Shown: positions 51,352 to 60,930 of the stretch, piece after piece
Numbering within the stretch: the first letter of the stretch is position 1
Layout: the number at the start of each line of letters is the position of its first letter
Assembly (NCBI RefSeq): GCF_900231835.1
Contig: NZ_OCTN01000007.1
Location: 1 to 64,000, forward strand
DNA length: 64,000 bases
Direction: 5' to 3'
Source: Pontivivens marinum
GTDB taxonomy: Bacteria; Pseudomonadota; Alphaproteobacteria; Rhodobacterales; Rhodobacteraceae
The notes under the pieces: generated by a model
What the model saw: only the letters and a program-made list of their open reading frames with translations
Told to the model about the DNA's origin: nothing
Database searches by the model: none
Translations under genes and position numbers: made by a program

Positions 51352-52344
51352 TCAGGACATTGCCTGCCACAATGTTTTGCCATTGCGGGTGGTAAAGTCG
51401 AAATTCACCCAGAACGCGAAACGCACATCAGCGGTAAGCAGGTCGCCATCCTTTGTGCCGGTTAGGCCAAGATCATTGGCGATCTGGTGGCTTTCACAAT
51501 CGCGGATCGTGCAGGACCATTCACCGGGCAACAGGCCGCCGCCATGCACCTTGTCCAGATGGGCGGGGCTTTCGGTGATGGATTGATAGCACGCCTTGGT
51601 CCAATCCTCGGATGCGCGGAACTGCTTCAGGTTCACGACCGGAATGACAAAATCGAGCGCCAATTTACCCAGATCCCATGCAAAGGCGGCGCCCTCGACA
51701 ACGGTTTCGATCATGCCATTTGGTGTGCGCATCTGGCCACAAATCGCGCTCATCATACCGGCAATGTCGTGGAAGTCGTCCTTTAGCACGCCATCAACCT
51801 CAGTCCCTGTGACGGTAATCAGCTCCGCGTTTTCAACCGCGCGGGTGGTGTCGGACAGGGTGGGAAAGATCGTGGTGCGGGCAACGAATTTGTTTCCCGG
51901 GTCGGTCATCAACTGAATGTCGCCTATCGTCTTGCGATAGCCCCAAATCTCACGTCCGACGACCAGACCGGTATCCACGTTGATCAGCAGATACGGTACC
52001 CAGAAGGTCAGCCGTGGAAAGATGTGCCCCTTGCGGTATTCCCACAATGGCACCCAAAACATCGCCTCGCGGTCGCCCTGCACGCCGATGGACTGGCTGA
52101 GGGATGTTGCGGATTCCACCTCCAGAAAGGTCAGCAGAACCGTGTCGCCCACGGTTTCGTAGCGCAATTCAGGCGCACAGGCGGCGTTTAGCTGGCTGTC
52201 CACAAAGGCTTGCACATTGGCCTGCTTTGCCTCCAGCGCGAAGGCGTAGGAAGTTGTGCCCTGCAATCGCAGCGGTTGCGGAAAACAGATTTCACCATGG
52301 CCCAGGCGATCGATGTAGTTTGGCAAGTGACTGGTATCAGTCAT
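51352..52344 (-). CDS. Acetoacetate-decarboxylase-superfamily protein
   Basis: A 330-residue protein with the ADC-fold core GLVVGREIWGYRKTIGDIQL, near 128-147, where ADC members have GRE...G.PK; the lysine is present as YRK. The FPRLTFWVPYLLINVDTG and VNLKQFRASEDWTKACYQS segments also fit the superfamily. ADC homologues beyond true decarboxylases act on varied beta-keto acids via a lysine Schiff base. It is third in a minus-strand set: cyclase-like gene, FAD oxidoreductase 2, then this gene (12-base gap). Specific reaction unknown. Confidence 0.8.
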   Translation of the reverse strand: MTDTSHLPNYIDRLGHGEICFPQPLRLQGTTSYAFALEAKQANVQAFVDSQLNAACAPELRYETVGDTVLLTFLEVESATSLSQSIGVQGDREAMFWVPLWEYRKGHIFPRLTFWVPYLLINVDTGLVVGREIWGYRKTIGDIQLMTDPGNKFVARTTIFPTLSDTTRAVENAELITVTGTEVDGVLKDDFHDIAGMMSAICGQMRTPNGMIETVVEGAAFAWDLGKLALDFVIPVVNLKQFRASEDWTKACYQSITESPAHLDKVHGGGLLPGEWSCTIRDCESHQIANDLGLTGTKDGDLLTADVRFAFWVNFDFTTRNGKTLWQAMS

Positions 52345-52356
52345 GCTAAATCCCCT

Positions 52357-54315
52357 TCAGAGGTAATGTTCACCAACGACTTTGCGTGGCTGACCGCTGA
52401 TCGCACGGCTGGCTTGCATACCGCTCATCACAGCGGATTCGACGCAGGTTGTGTTAAGGCCGGTGCGGATATGGCAACCGGCAAGTGTCAAATTATCAAA
52501 GCCGCTGCCATCAGCAGGCAGCCGGAACTGCACCTCACCGGCGGCGGCACCAACGCAGCATTCGGCGGGGTCGATATTGGCGCGGATATAGGTTTGCTCA
52601 GGCAATAGCGGCGCAGGGGCGCGGGCGCACCACGCGACGGTGCCATAGTCGGCGACCCAAGCCTCGAACTGCGCGGTGACATCGGCCAGTGCCTTTTCCT
52701 GCGCGTTGCTATGGGCAGGTTCCTTGAACGCGGTGGAGGCATAGGCCCCGCAGAAATAATGGATAGACCCTGTTCCGCCCTCTACAGGCAAAAGCTGGCT
52801 CATATCGCTCCAGATATCGAACCGCTCTGGCCCGGAGACAGTGGCAGGCCGGTCATCCCAGCCCAGCTCATGCGTGGTTTCCGGTAGCCAGACCTGCGCG
52901 GCCAATGTCGGCACCAGTCCGATATTGTGAACCATATCGGCAAAGGGGCCCGCCTGATCGATCAGCTCCTGCGCGATGCTTGGCTCACTGTTGTTGACGG
53001 GTTTGTAGCCGCCCATCGCAATGCCAAGGATCACATGATCGAAATCGCGGCCGCGTTTTAGCGTCAGCTCCTTGGTCGGATAGGGCGGGGACCAGTGGTT
53101 TTCAAAATCAACACCGGCGTCGCGCAATGCCTCACCGTTTTCCAACTGATCCCAATAGGGATGGGCGGGCCATGTAGGAACGCCGTCGATAACCTTGGTC
53201 GCCTGATAGGGCCCCTTGGTTTTCGCCTGTTGTGCGATGGTGATTTTGGCAATGGAGTTTTCTGCTGCGTCCAGATGCAGACCGGTCGTTTTGTGGAAGA
53301 AGTTGAACTTCACCCCGCGCGCCTGCAACACATCGTATAGCGGGGCGACCACGGCCTCGGCCATGCCGGCCTTTACTGTGTACATTACGGACCCCTTATA
53401 GGTGGTCAGGATGCGCAGAATAACGCGCAGCGCGGTGCCTGTACCGACCGAGGGCCGCTTGTGATCCCCCTCCAGATACCAAAAGCAGCAATCGTAAATT
53501 GCACGCACCACGGCGGTGTTGTCGATAATTTCGGGATCGCCGCCATGCTTTTTCAGCCAGTGGCGAAACTCAATAGCGTTCAGATCGTCGAGGCTTTTGC
53601 CGCAGATCAGCACATCCCATGTGATGCCGGCGGCAAAGGTTGCGCCCAGATGCAGCAGGTCCTTGAACAGACCCCCGATGGGCAACCCCTCTTGCCGTTT
53701 GGGGGCGAAGGCCTCGCGCACATGTCGCAAATGTTCCAGTGCCTCGGTGTCGGACCCTTCAGGCGTAATGATTTTTTTCTGTGCGGATTTCAGGTCGCTG
53801 TCCTGATGGCCAACGGCCTTGTGGTCCTCGTCATCATCATCGTCAAAGGCGAAATGCAGCAGCTCCTTGAGCAGAGACGCCAATTGGCTGAGCATACCGC
53901 GAATGGACAGGTTCACATCGCCGGAGCCACGTTCATCAACATTTGTCGGCCATGTAATGTCCCAAAAACCCCAGTCGTCATCCTGCGTTTGGGTCCAGAG
54001 CGGCGTGTAGTTTTGCGGCTCGAACGCATCCAGACCGGTTTTGAATGGGCAGTTTTCGGGCCTGTCCCATTCCTCGTAAACATCGCGCAGCATGGCCCAT
54101 GCATTGTCGTAGCAACCGAACCAGAAATGCAGGCCGTGTTCCAGAATCCGGTTTCGATCGTCGCGGCCAGTGGCGCATTTGCCGCCCAGCCGCCATCCCA
54201 TTTGCCAAATTTCAACCTCGTAACGCGCGCGCAGCTTTGGCGTTGCGGTTAAGTGCCATGCTGCGGTCAGTGCGCCGAATCCTCCCCCAAGGATCGCGAT
54301 TTTCTCTTTTTCCAT
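52357..54315 (-). CDS. FAD-dependent amine-oxidase/carotenoid-desaturase-like oxidoreductase 2
   Basis: A 652-residue paralogue of the protein at 49378. Rossmann motif KIAILGGGFGALTAAWHL (5-22), WQMGWRLGGKCATGRD, EHGLHFWFGCYDNAW, RDFDHVILGIAMGG and the C-terminal LAGCHIRTGLNTTCVESAV. A very acidic DDDDDED stretch near 160 interrupts the middle region. ATG at 54315 has GGAG upstream; an earlier ATG at 54345 would overlap the cyclase-like gene. The two paralogues bracket the ADC-like gene. They may catalyse successive oxidations of one substrate, but this is inference. Confidence 0.83.
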   Translation of the reverse strand: MEKEKIAILGGGFGALTAAWHLTATPKLRARYEVEIWQMGWRLGGKCATGRDDRNRILEHGLHFWFGCYDNAWAMLRDVYEEWDRPENCPFKTGLDAFEPQNYTPLWTQTQDDDWGFWDITWPTNVDERGSGDVNLSIRGMLSQLASLLKELLHFAFDDDDDEDHKAVGHQDSDLKSAQKKIITPEGSDTEALEHLRHVREAFAPKRQEGLPIGGLFKDLLHLGATFAAGITWDVLICGKSLDDLNAIEFRHWLKKHGGDPEIIDNTAVVRAIYDCCFWYLEGDHKRPSVGTGTALRVILRILTTYKGSVMYTVKAGMAEAVVAPLYDVLQARGVKFNFFHKTTGLHLDAAENSIAKITIAQQAKTKGPYQATKVIDGVPTWPAHPYWDQLENGEALRDAGVDFENHWSPPYPTKELTLKRGRDFDHVILGIAMGGYKPVNNSEPSIAQELIDQAGPFADMVHNIGLVPTLAAQVWLPETTHELGWDDRPATVSGPERFDIWSDMSQLLPVEGGTGSIHYFCGAYASTAFKEPAHSNAQEKALADVTAQFEAWVADYGTVAWCARAPAPLLPEQTYIRANIDPAECCVGAAAGEVQFRLPADGSGFDNLTLAGCHIRTGLNTTCVESAVMSGMQASRAISGQPRKVVGEHYL

Positions 54316-54326
54316 TCGAGGCTCCG

Positions 54327-57300
54327 TCAGGATGCATTCAACCAATCCGGCAAGGGCTGGCCAACAGCATAGGCGAATTTGGTGAAGACCTCGGCGTCAT
54401 TGACGAGGTTATTGTGCTGCGCCAATCTGGCAGCGATCCTCAACATTTCAGTGCGTTTTGATACGCTGCGTTGATCGAATGCGCGATGAAACGATGCAGC
54501 GGCCGCCGCGACCGGCATTTTGCGTCCAAACTGATGTAAAATCCGGCGGGCCTGACGGATTTCGCGGTCGTCGCCCAGAAGTGTTGCCGTGCAACATAGC
54601 CAGCGTAACGCCGTGCACAGGTGCCATGCAGCGGGGGTGTGCTTGTTGGCCAAATCCAGTGCCTGTCTTGTGTGAGCGCGGGCGGATTTTTCATCACCGT
54701 TCAGCAGTTCTGCCAAGGCCAGCGCGCAATATGCAAATAGCGCATCCGCCGCATTCAATTGCGGATGACCGGCAAGTCCGATCAGCGTGTGATATGCTTC
54801 ATCAGGAACAGATTTGCCGCTGGAGAGTGCGGCGCCGATACGGGCCGTTTTGACCCAGACGCGGATTTGCGCACTGACACGACTATCGAGGCCCGCCTCA
54901 AGCTGCGCCAGTTCCTCATCATCATCGAATAGCTGCCCACGCGCCATACGTGTGTGGATATGCGTTGCGCTGCTTTGCCGCCAGCGGCCACCCGAACCTA
55001 GCTCGGCGTAAAGACGTTTCGCCTCCGTTGCTGAGGGGTCAACCTGCTTCCAATCGCCCCGCCCTGCATAAAGGACGAGCGCAACGAGTGACGCAAATGC
55101 ACGGTCCAGGGGGTCACCACCGGCCAGCGCGGTTTCACGGGCGCGATTGGCGTAAGTCTCGGCGAGTTTGGCAATTCCCGAGGTTTCAAACCCGATGGAC
55201 AGGGCGGAATAACCGGCAACCATCTCACTAGTCAGGCCAACCTGCTCGGCGATGTTCAGTGATTTCAATGTGTGTAGCAAAACCTCGCCCAAGCGGCCCT
55301 CGAAATAGGCGATTTCGGCTAGATTTCGGTGCGCGGTTGCGGCCATCGCGGCATATGGGATGTTGTGGCGGGCCACATGCCTGCGCGTTCGGTGCCATGC
55401 TTGGCGGCCCAATGCGGGCAAAACCTGTGCGGCCCGCGCCAGCGCGTTCGTGGATTGTGGACGGCCAATCGTGGCGAGCGCCTCGTTCAGGCGGGCCTCG
55501 GCCATACGCAGCTCAACGGCCTCTAGCGCGGCGGAGCCCTCGGTCATCAGCAGTTCGGCATGTTGCTCCGTATGCAATAGCAGGCTGTGTTTCTGGGCAA
55601 GCAGTCGGGCCTGTGATGCATGGGCAATCGCCTCATCCTGCGCAAACAATGCGCTGGCGTTTTTGGCGAGTTTTTCGTGGCAGGAAAAGGCACGCTCGGG
55701 ATGTTCGGCACCGGCCCAGTGGCGGGCTTCATCCGCCAAATCGCCGGGTCCGCATACTTCGGCAAGGTAGTGGTGAAGCTTTCGGCGCGCGGCAAAGGGC
55801 AGTGCGTCGTAGGATGCCTCACGGATCAAATCATCGCGAAAGTTCAGTAGGCCCAATTGATTGTCGATCAGCAATTCCTGCTCAACCAATGTGCCCAACG
55901 CCGCGTCGATCTGCGCGGGCGGCGGCGCATCGGGCAGGCGGGTCAGGATTACAGGCGAGAATTGCGCGCCAAGCACACTGGCAATGGACAAAACGTGCCG
56001 TTCCGTCGGGCTGCAACTGTCCAGACGTGTTGCGGCCAGTTCCCTGAGCGTGACAGGTGCAATGGTGCGACGCTGTGGATCAGCAGGTTCCGCTGTGGGC
56101 AGGCGCAATGCGCCCCCCGCCATAGCCAACCGCCCGCTGATCGTAAGGTCACGGACCAGATCCTTGAGGAATAGGGGGTTGCCGCCTGTTCGCTTGAACA
56201 GATCCTGCGCGGTGTCCGGCTCACATATCGGGGCGCCGGTCAGTTCACATATCATCCGTTCGGTTGCGTGCAGATCCAGGGGCGCGACGACATAGTCGGG
56301 GTTTGGATGCTCTGTCCCCCTTGTCGTGCGAACTGCCAGAATGATGCGCAGCCCGTCACGTGCGAGACGTTCCAGCATCGCCTCGGAACTGCGGTCCAGA
56401 TATTGGGCATCGTCCAGCGCGATCAGCGTCGGGCGTGCGGTGCCGACAGTGTCGATAATCATCCGATGCAGCGCATTCTCCAACGATTCCCGCTGTGCTT
56501 CACCCGTCGGCAAGGGATCATCCCCCGCGTTTTTAATCGCAGGGATTACATCGCGCAGCGGGTTCAGATTGCGTAGCAATCGTGTTTCGACAGATGTGAA
56601 TGCGGTCGTTTTTCTGGAATGGCTGGCTGCTACCTCCGCTGCGACGCGTGCAATTCCATCATATGCCAGCTGGCTGCCATCGGGTCGCAGGGCGGGTTGG
56701 ATGACCTTCCACCCGTCTGCATGGGCGATTGTGCACAATGTGCGCAGGTGCTGTGAACGCCCGATACCACGCGGTCCGCTGAGAATGCGCAGCGGGTGCG
56801 GATGCAGCGGGTTTTCCAGCCAATGCGCCACCGGTGAGGTTAACGAGGCCTCGGATTCGGAGAATTGCTCGTTAATGCGCAGGACCGAAACAGGGGCGGT
56901 CCAGCCCTTGATCGTCATTGGGCCAACCAGTTCCGTCGCGATATTGCCGCCGGCACGTTCCGCCGTGCGCGCATCCACGAGCGGAGCATCGGTCGAAGCC
57001 TGCATCAGCCGTGTGGCAAGCGAGCTGGGCCAGCCCATGGCGGACACCGTGCGGATCGCCTGTGTCCCGTGGGGGCTGACAAACATGCGGCCATCCACCA
57101 CCCCGACGGGGCAGCGTAGCAGGGGGTCCAGCGTTATGGCAGATGCGGCACGCATGGCTCGCAATTCGCGGCCGGCGGGGCCGAACGGCGGAAGGCCGAA
57201 CACGACGTGCAGGACCATTCCCTTTTCCTCGGACACCATATTTACCGGCAATCCGCCCCAAGGGATGATGTGGTGGTAGATACGGCTCAACCTATCGGCA

Positions 57301-57971
57301 ACTTGTTGCGCGGTTAGGTCGCTCGATAGGCCGCTGCCGGACAGATCACAGGATAGAACCGTCACATCCCGAAAGGCAGGCGCGTCTGCCTCGCCCGAGA
57401 TTTCGCCCCATGCGCGTGTTAGCGGTGTGCGATCATGGCGGGGGACCAGACGTGCCTGCTCCGCATCACCGGCACGGGCGGTCGTATGACTTACACGGGC
57501 CAGAACCGTTGCGCCGGGGGCCGCATCGCCGTTGATTTTGGCGGCCAGCTCTGCTGCCGGTCCAGTGGCCAGCCAGATCTCGTCGCGTCCCGCATGGGTG
57601 TAGCGGTCAATGCCTGCGCCCCCAATGGCGACGCTAATCCGGCATTGTAGCGGTTTTGGCAGGGTGTGATGTGCGCTACCCGCAGCGCGCAATGCAATCG
57701 ATTGATCCGCAGTGCCGGGCCAGATTGCAATGACAGCATCCCCGGCAAAGCCCGCGATCAGGCCGCCTGTCCCCTCAACCGTGCGAATGATTGTTCCGAA
57801 AAACTGCTCTAGCGCGCTGGACAGAGCCTCCGCGCCCTTTGGCCCCTGCTGGCCCAGAGTAGACGCCATTTGCGAAAACCCGACTAAGTCGGCCTGCATC
57901 ACAACAGCAGCATCCCATGCGATGCTCAAAACATCTACATTATCGTATTCTTGTGTACCAACGCCGTGCAT
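54327..57971 (-). CDS. Soluble-adenylyl-cyclase-like protein: two cyclase domains, AAA/NACHT-like ATPase, TPR
   Basis: A 1214-residue multidomain protein. Cyclase-homology domain 1 (about 20-190) keeps both metal Asp positions, D28 in ADLVGFS and D78 in GFAGDAVIAIW. Domain 2 (about 200-370) has D209 in VLSCDLSGSG and the EEKGMVLHVVFGLPP segment that resembles the C2 domain of sAC (ADCY10), without the second Asp. An ATPase domain follows, with P-loop-like GPRGIGRS (399-406, Lys replaced by Arg) and Walker B LIALDDAQYL. The C-terminal half is helical/TPR-like. The order matches the ADCY10/MalT-type cyclases. It starts the minus-strand set with FAD oxidoreductase 2 and the ADC-like gene. Cyclase activity is plausible but unproven. 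Confidence 0.85.
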   Translation of the reverse strand: MHGVGTQEYDNVDVLSIAWDAAVVMQADLVGFSQMASTLGQQGPKGAEALSSALEQFFGTIIRTVEGTGGLIAGFAGDAVIAIWPGTADQSIALRAAGSAHHTLPKPLQCRISVAIGGAGIDRYTHAGRDEIWLATGPAAELAAKINGDAAPGATVLARVSHTTARAGDAEQARLVPRHDRTPLTRAWGEISGEADAPAFRDVTVLSCDLSGSGLSSDLTAQQVADRLSRIYHHIIPWGGLPVNMVSEEKGMVLHVVFGLPPFGPAGRELRAMRAASAITLDPLLRCPVGVVDGRMFVSPHGTQAIRTVSAMGWPSSLATRLMQASTDAPLVDARTAERAGGNIATELVGPMTIKGWTAPVSVLRINEQFSESEASLTSPVAHWLENPLHPHPLRILSGPRGIGRSQHLRTLCTIAHADGWKVIQPALRPDGSQLAYDGIARVAAEVAASHSRKTTAFTSVETRLLRNLNPLRDVIPAIKNAGDDPLPTGEAQRESLENALHRMIIDTVGTARPTLIALDDAQYLDRSSEAMLERLARDGLRIILAVRTTRGTEHPNPDYVVAPLDLHATERMICELTGAPICEPDTAQDLFKRTGGNPLFLKDLVRDLTISGRLAMAGGALRLPTAEPADPQRRTIAPVTLRELAATRLDSCSPTERHVLSIASVLGAQFSPVILTRLPDAPPPAQIDAALGTLVEQELLIDNQLGLLNFRDDLIREASYDALPFAARRKLHHYLAEVCGPGDLADEARHWAGAEHPERAFSCHEKLAKNASALFAQDEAIAHASQARLLAQKHSLLLHTEQHAELLMTEGSAALEAVELRMAEARLNEALATIGRPQSTNALARAAQVLPALGRQAWHRTRRHVARHNIPYAAMAATAHRNLAEIAYFEGRLGEVLLHTLKSLNIAEQVGLTSEMVAGYSALSIGFETSGIAKLAETYANRARETALAGGDPLDRAFASLVALVLYAGRGDWKQVDPSATEAKRLYAELGSGGRWRQSSATHIHTRMARGQLFDDDEELAQLEAGLDSRVSAQIRVWVKTARIGAALSSGKSVPDEAYHTLIGLAGHPQLNAADALFAYCALALAELLNGDEKSARAHTRQALDLANKHTPAAWHLCTALRWLCCTATLLGDDREIRQARRILHQFGRKMPVAAAAASFHRAFDQRSVSKRTEMLRIAARLAQHNNLVNDAEVFTKFAYAVGQPLPDWLNAS

Positions 57972-58152
57972 TCAACTGTCCACTACCTGCCCCACGCGGC
58001 CCTTGGGCACAGCGTTGTGAAATTGATAGCAGGAAATCGCCCATCGCGAACACAAAATGCGAACATGGACATGGATCGGTTTGTCGTGTGACAGTCATCT
58101 TTGCCATATATCTAACGCGCAAATCAGAACGCATAGTCGGAGAGCATGCCAC

Positions 58153-60108
58153 ATGACTGGATCATTCAACGTTAACCGTCGGACATTATTGGCAAGTGCA
58201 GGCGCATTTGTAATGTTGCATCCGTTCTCGGCCATGGCCACGGGCCGTCAGGCGCATTTGCGCATTATGTCCACGACCGACCTGCATGTTCACGTTCACC
58301 CCTATGACTATTACGGCGATCGTGCGGTGGATAACGTCGGATTGGCCCGTACGGCCAGCCTGATCGAGGGGATTCGCGCCGAGGCGACGAATGCGATCCT
58401 CGTGGATAATGGCGATTACCTACAGGGTAACCCGATGGGCGATTACATGGCCTATGAGAAGGGTCTGGCCGAGGGGGACGTGCATCCGGTGATCAAGGCG
58501 ATGAACACCCTTGGCTATGATGCCGCGACGCTGGGCAACCACGAATTCAATTACGGTCTCGATTTCCTGATGAAGGCTGTCGCGGGCGCTGACTTCCCCG
58601 TTGTGTCGGCAAATGTGGCCAAGGGCGCGCTGGGCGCAAATCCGCGCGACGATGACCATCTGGTTCCGCCCTACACGATTGTTGAGCGTGATGTGACGCT
58701 GGGCGATGGCACCACCCAAACGGTGAAAATCGGCCTGATCGGCCTGTTGCCGCCACAGATCATGAACTGGGACCGCCGCCATCTGGAGGGTAATGCCAGT
58801 TCCCGCGATATTCTGGAGGCGGCGCGTGCCTTCGTTCCTGAAATTCGTGAGCAAGGTGCCGATCTCGTCGTAGCGCTCAGCCATTCGGGAATTTCGACCG
58901 AGGCCGCAACCGACGGTATGGAAAACGCATCACTGCACGTCGCGGGGATTGAGGGGATCGACGCCGTTGTGTCGGGTCACCATCACCTCGTCTTCCCATC
59001 GGAAAGCTATACCGGTGATGGCATCGGGCAGGGCACCCTGATGGGTAAACCTGCTGTTATGGCCGGATTCTGGGGCAGCCATATGGGCCTGATCGATTTG
59101 ATGCTGGAGCATGAGGCAGGTGAATGGCGCGTGGTCAATTCGGTTTCCGAGGCACGTCCGATTTCGGAGCGGGTTGAGCGTACCGTGAACCCGCTGGTCG
59201 ATAGCTTCCAACCCGTTCTGAATGCCACCGTGCAGGAGCATGAGGAAACCCTCGCCTATATCCGCCGCGCCGTGGGGGAAACTGAGGCGCCGCTGCATTC
59301 CTATTTCGCACTGGTCGCCGATGATCCCTCGGTCCAGATCGTTAGCCAGGCACAGACATGGTATATCGAGCAGATGATGCAGGGCACTGAATGGGAGGGC
59401 CTGCCGGTCCTGTCCGCAGCGGCTCCGTTCAAGGCAGGTGGCCGTGGTGGTCCCGATTACTACACCGACGTTCCGGTTGGCCCGGTGGCGATCAAGAATG
59501 TCTCGGACCTGTATCTGTACCCCAACACCGCCCGCGCCGTGTTGATCGACGGCGCTACGGTGCAGGAGTGGTTGGAGCGTTCCGCCGGAATGTTCAATCA
59601 GGTCGAGCCTGGTGCGCAGGATGCCGTGCTGATCAACCCGGATATGCCGTCCTATAACTTCGATGTCATGGACGGGGTCGAGTACCAGATCGACCTCAGC
59701 CAGCCTGCGAAATATGACAGCGACGGGCAGGTCGTGAATGCCGATGCCAACCGGATTGTGAACCTGACCTATCAGGGCGTACCGATTGATCGCGATCAGA
59801 TGTTTGTTGTTGCCACGAACAATTACCGCGCTGGCGGTGGTGGCAGCTTCCCCGGTGCGGACGGATCCACCACGATCTTTGTCGGGCCGGACACCAACCG
59901 CGATGTCATCGTGCGCTATATCGTTGAGCAGGGAACCATCAATCCCAAGGCGGACGCCAACTGGACCTTTGCGCCAATGGCGGGAACGACCGTTTCCTTT
60001 GATACCGGCCCTGCCGCAGCCGAGCATATGTCATCCGTTTCCGGTGTGTCGATCGAGGCAGCAGGCGATGGCGATGACGGCTTCGCACGGTATCGCATCA
60101 CGCTGTAA
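58153..60108 (+). CDS. cpdB: 2',3'-cyclic-nucleotide phosphodiesterase / 3'-nucleotidase
   Basis: A 651-residue exported enzyme. Tat-like signal [19 protein letters not shown] precedes the mature chain. The metallophosphatase domain has [42 protein letters not shown] and SGHHHLVFP metal-ligand motifs. The 5'-nucleotidase C-terminal domain has [17 protein letters not shown] and [15 protein letters not shown] for base stacking. It dephosphorylates extracellular nucleotides in the periplasm for phosphate and nucleoside uptake. ATG at 58153 has GGAG upstream. It is divergent from the cyclase-like gene (181-base gap, no clear motif). Confidence 0.93.
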   Translation: MTGSFNVNRRTLLASAGAFVMLHPFSAMATGRQAHLRIMSTTDLHVHVHPYDYYGDRAVDNVGLARTASLIEGIRAEATNAILVDNGDYLQGNPMGDYMAYEKGLAEGDVHPVIKAMNTLGYDAATLGNHEFNYGLDFLMKAVAGADFPVVSANVAKGALGANPRDDDHLVPPYTIVERDVTLGDGTTQTVKIGLIGLLPPQIMNWDRRHLEGNASSRDILEAARAFVPEIREQGADLVVALSHSGISTEAATDGMENASLHVAGIEGIDAVVSGHHHLVFPSESYTGDGIGQGTLMGKPAVMAGFWGSHMGLIDLMLEHEAGEWRVVNSVSEARPISERVERTVNPLVDSFQPVLNATVQEHEETLAYIRRAVGETEAPLHSYFALVADDPSVQIVSQAQTWYIEQMMQGTEWEGLPVLSAAAPFKAGGRGGPDYYTDVPVGPVAIKNVSDLYLYPNTARAVLIDGATVQEWLERSAGMFNQVEPGAQDAVLINPDMPSYNFDVMDGVEYQIDLSQPAKYDSDGQVVNADANRIVNLTYQGVPIDRDQMFVVATNNYRAGGGGSFPGADGSTTIFVGPDTNRDVIVRYIVEQGTINPKADANWTFAPMAGTTVSFDTGPAAAEHMSSVSGVSIEAAGDGDDGFARYRITL

Positions 60109-60116
60109 AATAACGC

Positions 60117-60145
60117 GCAGCGGCCTGAGTAAATCGGGCCGCTGC
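60117..60145. terminator. Bidirectional terminator-like hairpin after cpdB
   Basis: GCAGCGGCC and GGCCGCTGC form a 9-bp perfect stem with an 11-base loop, between the convergent stops of cpdB and the PBP1-like gene; the arm touches the latter's stop codon. Confidence 0.7.
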
Positions 60146-60870
60146 TACCCCTCGCATTGTGCGGGCGGCACATCCGGCAGCGTCTCGATATAGCTGTGGG
60201 CGGGGCCGAACGGCGTCTGACGCATCTGTCGCAGGTATTGCCGTTGCAGCGGGGCGCCATGTGCCGTGAATTGCAACTCGCCCCGAACCGAGATGAAATC
60301 TGAGCTTTGCATCGTGGCGAAGAAGGCGACGTGATCCTGCGGGCTGGCGACGTTCAATGTGCTCAGCAACAGATTGCCGAGGTCATAACCGATGGCGGCA
60401 TTCAGGCTGGGCAGTTGGCCATGGCGATCATGAAATAGCGCCACAAACCCTTGGTTCGCGTCATTTTCCCCGCCCAAATCATAGGCCCATGGCGCGATGG
60501 AGTACGTCCCCATGATATGGTCAGTTATCGGGCCTGCATCAGGATGCGCCGCGCCGTGCAAATCCAGATACATCTGCTGGCAGGCCTGCCCATTGGGGCC
60601 AAGGGCAATGCGGATCGAGCTCTCATACTGCGTAAGATCGTGGGCGCTGGCGATAATATCGGCCTGCACGGGATCGTTCGGCGCATGCAGGGTTAGTGAG
60701 ATTGGCGCGCTTGGCGATTGACCTAGCGCCAGATGCAATCCAGCGACAATCTCGTCCTGCGGCTGGGCAATCAGGGCAAGCCGCAGCACCTCCGCATGGG
60801 TCTGCACGCTCAACAACAGATAGGCGATTGCAGGGGCAAGGATGTGGATTGAGCTCATCTGATAAACCAT
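60145..60870 (-). CDS. Short exported PBP1-like protein
   Basis: A 241-residue protein with an N-terminal signal region (HILAPAIAYLLLSVQTHA). The second half resembles the C-terminal lobe of amino-acid binding proteins: FVALFHDRHGQLPSLNAAIGYDLGNLLLSTLN matches the FVAAYQARYGRLP...YDA pattern of Peripla_BP_6. It is about 130-150 residues shorter than a full binding protein (370-400), with a much reduced first lobe. It lies divergent from kynureninase, 60 bases away. It may be a minimal sensor or a degenerate binding protein. Function unknown. Confidence 0.62.
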   Translation of the reverse strand: MVYQMSSIHILAPAIAYLLLSVQTHAEVLRLALIAQPQDEIVAGLHLALGQSPSAPISLTLHAPNDPVQADIIASAHDLTQYESSIRIALGPNGQACQQMYLDLHGAAHPDAGPITDHIMGTYSIAPWAYDLGGENDANQGFVALFHDRHGQLPSLNAAIGYDLGNLLLSTLNVASPQDHVAFFATMQSSDFISVRGELQFTAHGAPLQRQYLRQMRQTPFGPAHSYIETLPDVPPAQCEG

Positions 60871-60930
60871 TTCCCTTGAACCCTACCCACCTTCCCTGAA
60901 ACAACGGAATTCACAATACGGAGAGAGAAC

